Assembly: GCA_002360635.1 (NCBI GenBank)
Contig: DEQW01000003.1
Location: 270,966-334,965 of the forward strand
Source of the DNA: Flavobacteriaceae bacterium UBA3356
Lineage (GTDB): Bacteria > Bacteroidota > Bacteroidia > Flavobacteriales > Flavobacteriaceae
Length of the DNA stretch: 64,000 nt
Direction of reading: 5' to 3'
Under the pieces are notes generated by a model. It saw nothing but the letters and a program-made list of their open reading frames with translations, did no database searches and was not told the origin of the DNA. The position numbers and the translations under genes are program-made. Shown here in pieces: positions 25,533 through 31,597 of this stretch. The number at the start of each line of letters is the position of its first letter. Position 1 is the first letter of the stretch.

Positions 25533-26870
25533 ATGAACGCTACAAAAAAAGTCGCATTTTATACCTTAGGTTGTAAGCTCAATTTTAGTGAAACTTCTAC
25601 CATTGCTAGAAACTTTAAAGATGAAGGGTTTAGCCGGGTAGATTTTTCTGAAAAAGCAGATATCTATGTAATTAATACCTGTAGTGTAACCGAAAATGCA
25701 GATAAGCGTTTTAAAACCATCGTAAAAAAAGTACAGAAAGTAAATCCTGATGCTTTTGTAGCAGCCGTAGGTTGTTATGCACAACTAAAACCCGAAGAAT
25801 TAGCCGATGTTCATGGTGTTGATTTAGTATTAGGTGCTACGGAAAAATTCAAGATTACAGACTACCTGAATGATCTCTCAAAAAATGATTTTGGGGAAGT
25901 ACATTCGTGTGAAATAGACGAAGCAGATTTCTATGTTGGTTCGTATTCTATTGGAGATCGTACCCGTGCTTTTTTAAAGGTGCAGGACGGCTGTGATTAC
26001 AAATGTACCTATTGCACGATTCCGTTAGCAAGAGGAATTTCTAGAAGTGATACCTTGGGGAATGTACTCAAAAATGCTGCTGAAATTTCAGAAAAAGGAA
26101 TCAAGGAAATCGTTTTAACCGGTGTAAACATTGGTGACTACGGAAAAGGGGAATTCGGCAATAAAAAACACGAACATACCTTTTTTGAATTGTGCGAAGC
26201 GCTAGATAAAGTCTCTGGAATTGAACGCTTGCGAATTTCTTCTATAGAACCCAACCTACTGAAAAATGAAACAATAGATTTTGTGGCAGACTCAAATACA
26301 TTTGTACCGCACTTTCACATCCCTTTGCAAAGCGGAAGCAACGATTTATTGAAATTGATGCGACGCCGTTATATGAGCGAATTGTATGTAGATAGGGTAG
26401 AGCGCATTAAAGAAACGATGCCACACGCTTGTATTGGTGTAGATGTAATTGTAGGTTTCCCAGGCGAAACAGAGGAGCGTTTTCTAGAAACCTATAATTT
26501 TTTAAATGAACTGGATATCTCGTATTTACACGTTTTTACCTATTCAGAAAGGGATAATACCCCAGCCGCCGAAATGGACGGCGTAGTTCCAAATAAAGTG
26601 CGCAAAAAGCGAAGTAAAATGCTAAGGGGCCTTTCAGCAAAGAAAAGAAGGGCTTTTTATGAAAGTCAAATTGGTAGTACACGCACGGTACTTTTTGAAG
26701 GGGAAAACAAAAAAGGATATATTCATGGGTTTACTGAAAACTATGTGAAAGTAAAAGCACCGTGGAATCCGGAGTTGGTCAATACGCTTCACACAATACA
26801 ACTTACCGAAATCGATGAAGATGGTTTGGTGCGGTTTGAGTTTGTAAATGAAAAAGCGATTGCAAGCTAG
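25533..26870 (+). CDS. mtaB: tRNA (t6A37) methylthiotransferase MtaB
   Basis: This radical-SAM enzyme adds a methylthio group to t6A at tRNA position 37. The 445-residue protein has the N-terminal MTTase domain with its three cluster cysteines (LGCKLNFSE, NTCSVTENAD and VGCYAQ), the radical-SAM motif CDYKCTYC near residue 154 followed by PLARG, the HIPLQSGSNDLLKLMRRRY block and a C-terminal TRAM domain. The length and LGCKLN start fit the MtaB branch more than MiaB or RimO. It ends 4 bp inside the convergent GNAT gene. Confidence 0.92.
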   Translation: MNATKKVAFYTLGCKLNFSETSTIARNFKDEGFSRVDFSEKADIYVINTCSVTENADKRFKTIVKKVQKVNPDAFVAAVGCYAQLKPEELADVHGVDLVLGATEKFKITDYLNDLSKNDFGEVHSCEIDEADFYVGSYSIGDRTRAFLKVQDGCDYKCTYCTIPLARGISRSDTLGNVLKNAAEISEKGIKEIVLTGVNIGDYGKGEFGNKKHEHTFFELCEALDKVSGIERLRISSIEPNLLKNETIDFVADSNTFVPHFHIPLQSGSNDLLKLMRRRYMSELYVDRVERIKETMPHACIGVDVIVGFPGETEERFLETYNFLNELDISYLHVFTYSERDNTPAAEMDGVVPNKVRKKRSKMLRGLSAKKRRAFYESQIGSTRTVLFEGENKKGYIHGFTENYVKVKAPWNPELVNTLHTIQLTEIDEDGLVRFEFVNEKAIAS

Positions 26871-27166
26871 ATACTAATTCCCACAGGTAGTAAATCTCTA
26901 TATTTCCTTCTATTTTTTCGCATAAAGCCTGCTATTTCGGGGCTAGTGGGCACTAAGCTAATACCTCGATTCTTTACTTCGTCAAAAACCGCTTTAATAA
27001 ATATATCTCGAAAACCTTGGTCTTCCAGGTCTTCGGGCATATCATATTTCGTTAGGAAGATTTTACGGTCTTGAAGTGCATATTCTATACGAGCCATATT
27101 ATCTCCAATTTCCAGTTCGAATTGTCTTAAAAATTCGTTATCGGTAATCTCTACATCTTCAATCAT
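26867..27166 (-). CDS. Short GNAT-like N-acetyltransferase (YjdJ type)
   Basis: The 99-residue protein fits the small one-domain GNAT family found in YjdJ-like proteins: RIEYALQDRKIFLTKYDMPEDLEDQGFRDIFIKAVFDEVKNRG gives the acetyl-CoA-binding core. Residues after it (VPTSPEIAGFMRKNRRKYRDLLP) are typical of this group. The substrate is unknown. It is followed downstream by mtaB in the opposite direction with a 4-bp overlap of the ends, and lies 18 bp after the pirin gene. Confidence 0.8.
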   Translation of the reverse strand: MIEDVEITDNEFLRQFELEIGDNMARIEYALQDRKIFLTKYDMPEDLEDQGFRDIFIKAVFDEVKNRGISLVPTSPEIAGFMRKNRRKYRDLLPVGISI

Positions 27167-27184
27167 GGGAGTTATTTTTTATAA

Positions 27185-27901
27185 TTAGTTCATTGGTGTT
27201 TCAATAAGTAAAACGCGACTGTTTTTATTGGCAGTTATATCAAAACTGTCTGTATCCCATATTCCTATGGCATCACGTTTGTTAAGTGTTTCATTATCAA
27301 CAAGAATGGTGCCGTCTATTACAAAAACGTACACGCCGTGGGATTTGTTATATAATGAATAGGAAGTTTCAGTTTTTTCTGAAAACGTACCAATACTAAA
27401 ATAGGCTTGTTGGTGTATCCAAAGTTCGTTTTCTTGAACTTCAGATTTTGGTTTAATTATGGTGCTGAATGAATTATCATTCAATAAAGGAGCGATTTGT
27501 TTTTGGTCATAACGCGGGGTAACATCTTCTTTTTCAGGTAGAACCCAAATTTGAAACAGTGAAACAGCTTCAGTTGTACTTGCATTAATTTCGCTATGTT
27601 CTACGCCTGAGCCCGCGCTCATTACCTGTATATCTCCAGATTTGATAACACCATTATTTCCCATAGAATCCTGATGCTTTAAAGCACCAGACTGCGGAAT
27701 GGTTACAATTTCCATATTCTTATGAGGATGTTTACCAAATCCCATATCGGGATCAAGTTGGTCATCATTTAACACACGAAGCTTTCCAAACTGAATGCGG
27801 TCTGGATTAAAATAATTGGCAAAACTGAAAGAATATTTGGCTTTAAGCCAACCAAAATTTGCCGTTCCACGACTTTCAGCAGGATGTAAAATCTTTTTCA
27901 T
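27185..27901 (-). CDS. Pirin family (bicupin) protein
   Basis: The 238-residue protein is a two-cupin pirin. The metal-binding region has GKHPHKNMEIVTIPQSGALKH with the His residues and Glu of the first cupin (HPHKNME and LKHQD), and a second cupin follows with fewer ligands. The start at ATG 27901 (MKKILHPAESRGTANFGW) is better than an in-frame TTG nine bases upstream. Pirins can act as quercetinases or regulators, but no activity can be assigned. It is divergent from the hydrolase at 27994; opposing minus-7 elements are at 27928-27935 (plus) and 27941-27948 (minus). Confidence 0.85.
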   Translation of the reverse strand: MKKILHPAESRGTANFGWLKAKYSFSFANYFNPDRIQFGKLRVLNDDQLDPDMGFGKHPHKNMEIVTIPQSGALKHQDSMGNNGVIKSGDIQVMSAGSGVEHSEINASTTEAVSLFQIWVLPEKEDVTPRYDQKQIAPLLNDNSFSTIIKPKSEVQENELWIHQQAYFSIGTFSEKTETSYSLYNKSHGVYVFVIDGTILVDNETLNKRDAIGIWDTDSFDITANKNSRVLLIETPMN

Positions 27902-27927
27902 ATGCTCCAATAGCTATAAGATAATAG

Positions 27928-27948
27928 TATCTTTGCCTAACAAAGTTA
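27928..27948. promoter_or_regulatory. Divergent promoter minus-7 elements
   Basis: TATCTTTG (27928-27935, plus strand) and TAACTTTG (reverse complement of 27941-27948, minus strand) both match TAnnTTTG and point away from each other toward the hydrolase and pirin genes. They are only 5 bp apart, so polymerase would bind one at a time. No clear minus-33 boxes were seen. Confidence 0.4.
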
Positions 27949-27993
27949 CAAAAAATTACCTTGCTTAAGCGTATATAATTTCGATAATCCTGT

Positions 27994-28656
27994 ATGACTC
28001 CTGAAATAACACATGTTTATTTTGTACCGGGAATGGCGGCTGGAAAAGAAATTTTCAAGAATATCCGTCTTCCAAAAAGTCGCTTTAAAACGCATGTGCT
28101 TGAATGGTTGATTCCCGAAAAAAACGAATCTATAGAGTTGTACGCCAAACGTATGGCAGATAGGGTAAAAGAACCTAATTCGGTTTTAGTAGGTGTTTCT
28201 TTTGGGGGCGTAGTAGTGCAGGAAATGGCACAATATCTTACCTTGAAAAATCTAATTATTATTTCTAGTGTAAAATCTAAAAAGGAACTTCCTACACGAA
28301 TGAAGTTTGCCCGCAAAACCGGGGTATATAAACTAATCCCTACTCGATTGGTATTGAGCGCTGATGATCTTACCAAGTTTTCGGTTGGACCTCGCTCTAA
28401 AAAAAGGCTTCAGTTGTATCAAGAATTTCTTCATGTTCGTAATAAACGATACTTAGATTGGGCTATCAAAAACATGGTAAAATGGCAACGTGAAGAGCCG
28501 ATGGAAGAAGTTGTGCATATTCACGGAGACAGTGATGTGGTCTTTCCTATTAAGAATATTGACGATTGTATAAAACTAGAGGGCGGGACCCACATTATGC
28601 TCTTAAATAAAGGAAAGCAGGTTTCACAAAAATTAATTGAAATTATTTCTGCTTAA
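27994..28656 (+). CDS. Alpha/beta hydrolase
   Basis: The 220-residue cytoplasmic protein has the fold's oxyanion strand (HVYFVPGMAAGKEIF), the nucleophile elbow GVSFGGVV (Ser near 70), the acid HGDSDVVFP and the base GGTHIML. All three catalytic positions are present, so activity is likely, but the substrate is not evident. It stands alone between the pirin promoter and the transglycosylase gene. Confidence 0.8.
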   Translation: MTPEITHVYFVPGMAAGKEIFKNIRLPKSRFKTHVLEWLIPEKNESIELYAKRMADRVKEPNSVLVGVSFGGVVVQEMAQYLTLKNLIIISSVKSKKELPTRMKFARKTGVYKLIPTRLVLSADDLTKFSVGPRSKKRLQLYQEFLHVRNKRYLDWAIKNMVKWQREEPMEEVVHIHGDSDVVFPIKNIDDCIKLEGGTHIMLLNKGKQVSQKLIEIISA

Positions 28657-28716
28657 AACCCCGTTAATTTCTTTAAAAGAGGTATATTAATAGGTACATT
28701 TAAAAAAAAATAAGTT

Positions 28717-29679
28717 ATGAGTTTTTTATCTAAAGTAGGGTTGGGTGCTATTTTATTTGTAATTAGTGGTTTGTCTATCAACGCTGTACAAGATCACTCG
28801 ACTAATGAAGCGGAACAAAGCCCGCCCGTCAATGAAAAAATGCAAGAGAGTTTGGTAAACGATTATAATGTTTATGCCATTCCTATCCCTGAGACTATGA
28901 ATTTTGCGGGAGAACCCGTTCCTTTAAACGAGCCTGATATACGAGAACGGCTAGATCGAGAGCTATTGGTAAACACGTATTGGCAATCTAACGGTCTGTT
29001 GATTATAAAGCGTGCCAATAAATATTTCCCAATTATTGAACCAATGCTCAAAAAATATGGTCTGCCAGACGATTTTAAATACTTGGCAGTGGCTGAAAGC
29101 GGTTTGATGAACAATAGCTCTCCAGCTGGTGCAGCAGGTTTTTGGCATTTTTTAAGCAGTACAGGGCGTGAATACGGATTGGAAATAAACGATTATGTGG
29201 ATGAGCGCTATAACCTCGAAATAGCTACTAAAGTTGCTGCAGAATACCTAAAAAAATCTAAAGAACGCTTCGGAAGTTGGACGTTGGCTGCGGCTGCATA
29301 CAATGCAGGAAACTACGGCGTAAGCAAGCAAATAGACCGTCAAAAAGCTGAAAATGATTATTACGATGTACTTCTCAATGATGAAACAAGTCGTTATGTG
29401 TTTAGAATATTAGCATTTAAAACAATTCTTTCAAATCCGAAGAAGTACGGGTTTAACTACAGAGAGCAGGATTTATATCAACAAGTTCCAACCTATAAAG
29501 TAAAAGTGGATACGGCGGTAACTGATTTTCCAGATTTTGCCGATAAGTTTGGTATTAGCTATAAGGTATTGAAAATACACAACCCGTGGTTGCGCGAAAC
29601 GTATTTGAAAAACGCTTCGGGTAAAGAATATTTTATTGAAATTCCAGAAAAGGGATATTATAATAAACCTACTAAGTAA
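28717..29679 (+). CDS. Lytic transglycosylase domain protein (MltD-like)
   Basis: The 320-residue exported protein cuts peptidoglycan between MurNAc and GlcNAc. A hydrophobic N-terminus of about 22 residues serves as signal. The SLT domain at about 105-230 has the catalytic glutamate in YLAVAESGLMNNSSPAGAAG, FWHFLSSTGREYGL, and AAAAYNAGNYGVSKQI. The C-terminal 80 residues (TYKVKVDTAVTDFPDFADKF onward) resemble a LysM-like tail but no clear LysM repeat was seen. It is followed by a strong terminator. Confidence 0.87.
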   Translation: MSFLSKVGLGAILFVISGLSINAVQDHSTNEAEQSPPVNEKMQESLVNDYNVYAIPIPETMNFAGEPVPLNEPDIRERLDRELLVNTYWQSNGLLIIKRANKYFPIIEPMLKKYGLPDDFKYLAVAESGLMNNSSPAGAAGFWHFLSSTGREYGLEINDYVDERYNLEIATKVAAEYLKKSKERFGSWTLAAAAYNAGNYGVSKQIDRQKAENDYYDVLLNDETSRYVFRILAFKTILSNPKKYGFNYREQDLYQQVPTYKVKVDTAVTDFPDFADKFGISYKVLKIHNPWLRETYLKNASGKEYFIEIPEKGYYNKPTK

Positions 29680-29703
29680 AAGTACAGGTTAAAAAAATAG
29701 ACA

Positions 29704-29738
29704 AAGGCCGGTTACATTTAATGTAACCGGCCTTTTTA
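29704..29738. terminator. Intrinsic terminator
   Basis: Complementary arms AAGGCCGGTTAC (from 29704) and GTAACCGGCCTT (to 29734) form a 12-bp GC-rich stem with a short AT loop, followed by T. It lies between convergent genes ending at 29679 and 29759. Confidence 0.92.
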
Positions 29739-29758
29739 ACTTTGGTTAGTTTATCCTG

Positions 29759-30469
29759 TTACGGATTGTCTTTTGCTACAATATCGCTTTGGTTGCTCCT
29801 ATCAAAGCTTTTAATGAGTGTAATGCCATTATGGAATGAATCATAATTCATTTCATAAGAGATATCATATGCTTCGTTATAAGGATGTAAAACCCCGCGC
29901 CTTACATCTATTATGGTTTTATTTGAATCGATAAAGAATGAAGTAGGAAACCCTAAACTGTGTTTCATTGTTTCTACTATGTGGCCGTACGTATTTTCAG
30001 TTTCATCTACATAAACAATGTTTATTTTACTGCTATAGCCATAATCACGAGCTTTCTTTCTTACTTTCTTTTTAGTATCCCAGAAAAGCACAACAAAATC
30101 GATTTCTTTATAATTTTCATCTACAATTTTATTTAATGCTGGAATTTCCCCAACTCCAGGCGTACACCAAGAAGCATAGGTTATTAGGAAAACCGGTTTT
30201 TCAAAATTGTAAAAGTTAATTTTTTTCCCTGAAGTTTTGCGAATATTAAAGTTGTCGAGACGACTTCCGTTAACCACATTGTTAATGAGTGAGTCGAACA
30301 AGAAATCTGCCCGCTCATAATTTTGGTCCATATAAGCTTGCTTCGATTGGGTTTTGTATTTTTTAATGTTTTTTCCAATCGCTTGAGAAAATAGGTTTTC
30401 ATGCTCAACTTCTTGAGAGAGCGCTGTAAATGAAACCAATAAGAATAGAAGAAGTAGTTTTCTACCCAT
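29759..30469 (-). CDS. Exported thioredoxin-fold protein (TlpA-like) with a single active-site cysteine
   Basis: The 236-residue protein has a signal peptide (MGRKLLLLFLLVSFTALSQ). The thioredoxin fold at about 85-215 has ITYASWCTPGVGEIPALNKI, the place where TlpA/ResA proteins carry WCxxC. Here it reads WCTPG, so the second cysteine is replaced by Gly, and the cis-proline region GFPTSFFID is present. So it can hardly be a dithiol oxidoreductase of the ordinary type; it may form mixed disulfides or serve a binding role. The palindrome at 30581 lies about 110 bp upstream. Confidence 0.8.
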   Translation of the reverse strand: MGRKLLLLFLLVSFTALSQEVEHENLFSQAIGKNIKKYKTQSKQAYMDQNYERADFLFDSLINNVVNGSRLDNFNIRKTSGKKINFYNFEKPVFLITYASWCTPGVGEIPALNKIVDENYKEIDFVVLFWDTKKKVRKKARDYGYSSKINIVYVDETENTYGHIVETMKHSLGFPTSFFIDSNKTIIDVRRGVLHPYNEAYDISYEMNYDSFHNGITLIKSFDRSNQSDIVAKDNP

Positions 30470-30493
30470 AAGCGTTTATAATGATTAACGCAT

Positions 30494-30501
30494 CAAAGGT
30501 A
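30494..30501 (-). promoter_or_regulatory. Minus-7 element of the TlpA-like gene
   Basis: The reverse complement reads TACCTTTG, a full TAnnTTTG match, 25 bp before the start at 30469. No minus-33 box at 19 nt was found. Confidence 0.4.
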
Positions 30502-30580
30502 TAAAGGTGTTAAGAGAAAATAGTATTTTTTCGATTAAGCAAAAACTATAATCGTTAAAGTGCAAATATTTGTAAGAGTG

Positions 30581-30596
30581 TACGTGTATACACGTA
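30581..30596. repeat. 16-bp perfect palindrome TACGTGTATACACGTA
   Basis: This symmetrical sequence lies between the stop of the TPR gene (30612) and the promoter region of the TlpA-like gene (30469). It has no T-run, so it is more like an operator than a terminator. No regulator can be named. Confidence 0.45.
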
Positions 30597-30611
30597 TGCC
30601 AATGTAAGAAT

Positions 30612-31175
30612 TTAGCGCCTTCCTCCGTGACGGCCACCACCAAAATGTTGTCTAGGTTGTCCAGCTTTTTTCATTTGCTGTTTCATCATTTTTAATTGAT
30701 CGTCCAGCATATTGTGTTTGTCAAGTGCTTTTGCCTCTTTCATTAAAGTTTGCGCTTCTCGCTTTCGGTTTTTTGTCATAGCAATCCCGGCAAGGTTTAA
30801 TTTCGCCATTGCCATATCGGCGCTCATATTTAATCCTAGACTAACAGCTTTTTTAAAATATTTTTCAGCTTCGTTCATGTTGGTTTGAGAAACCATCAGG
30901 CCGTTTAAATAGTAATAATACCCTTGTTGCTTTTGAACTAAAGAAACTTCTGGGTTTTTAATCTTGTCCAGCCATTTTTTAGCGCCTGGGAAATCTTGTT
31001 TTCTCAATCGTAGAAAAGCAAGTAATATAATTTCGTTTTTAAAGTATAGAAAGATGAATATTAAAGAAAGGAATATCAACATAATTCCATTTCCAATATT
31101 ATTTTCGAAAAATTGCCAAACTGCGGCCGCAATAACGAGTGCAGCCAATACTAATTTTATATTTTTGTTGAACAT
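30612..31175 (-). CDS. TPR-like membrane protein
   Basis: The 187-residue protein begins with two membrane helices (about 7-22 and 28-53), then a cytoplasmic or periplasmic helical part with one or two TPR-like repeats (GYYYYLNGLMVSQTNMNEAEK, KLNLAGIAMTKNRKREAQTL). The tail is Gln, Gly, His and Arg-rich (QPRQHFGGGRHGGRR). Function is unknown; a scaffold role is inferred from the repeats. It stands upstream of the palindrome and is divergent from rpmH. Confidence 0.65.
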   Translation of the reverse strand: MFNKNIKLVLAALVIAAAVWQFFENNIGNGIMLIFLSLIFIFLYFKNEIILLAFLRLRKQDFPGAKKWLDKIKNPEVSLVQKQQGYYYYLNGLMVSQTNMNEAEKYFKKAVSLGLNMSADMAMAKLNLAGIAMTKNRKREAQTLMKEAKALDKHNMLDDQLKMMKQQMKKAGQPRQHFGGGRHGGRR

Positions 31176-31241
31176 GTAAAGTCTATTTTTATAGGGTTGG
31201 CAAAGGTACTAAAAACAAATAAATATTTTTTTAATTTTCCA

Positions 31242-31272
31242 TTTGGAAACCTAAAAAATGATTGTATATTTG
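31242..31272 (+). promoter_or_regulatory. Consensus promoter of rpmH
   Basis: TTTG (31242-31245), 19 nt, then TATATTTG (31265-31272) is a perfect match to the Bacteroidota primary sigma consensus. The start codon is 63 bp further, so the leader is about 55 nt. Confidence 0.85.
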
Positions 31273-31334
31273 CACCCGACTTTTAACAGAGGTCTTATTT
31301 AAAATTTTTCAGAAGAAGTATAACCTAAGTTACA

Positions 31335-31493
31335 ATGAAAAGAACATTTCAGCCATCAAAGAGAAAAAGAAGAAATAAACACGGTTTTAGAGAGCGTATG
31401 GCTTCAGTAAACGGTAGAAAAGTTTTAGCTGCCCGCAGAGCTAAGGGTAGAAAGAAACTATCTGTGTCTTCTGAAACACGTCACAAAAAATAA
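31335..31493 (+). CDS. rpmH: 50S ribosomal protein L34
   Basis: The 52-residue protein MKRTFQPSKRKRRNKHGFRE continues with an Arg/Lys-rich body and ends ETRHKK. This is the conserved L34 sequence of the large ribosomal subunit. It has its own perfect promoter and a terminator downstream, so it is probably transcribed alone. It lies just before carB. Confidence 0.97.
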   Translation: MKRTFQPSKRKRRNKHGFRERMASVNGRKVLAARRAKGRKKLSVSSETRHKK

Positions 31494-31516
31494 TGTTTAT
31501 ATCTTATAAATAATAA

Positions 31517-31547
31517 AGGTGTTGTTTTTATACAACGCCTTTTTTTA
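31517..31547 (+). terminator. Intrinsic terminator after rpmH
   Basis: An AGGTGTTGT stem pairs with ACAACGCCT (one T-G pair) around a short TTTTAT loop, followed by a long T-run. Confidence 0.85.
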
Positions 31548-31597
31548 TACCCTAATGCTTCGTAATTTTACATACCAGATAAAAAATTCCTTTAAAA

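Noticed and set aside
30581..30596. Palindrome read as a terminator of the TPR gene
   Set aside because: The stem has only 6 bp around a 4-nt loop with no T-run on the minus strand.
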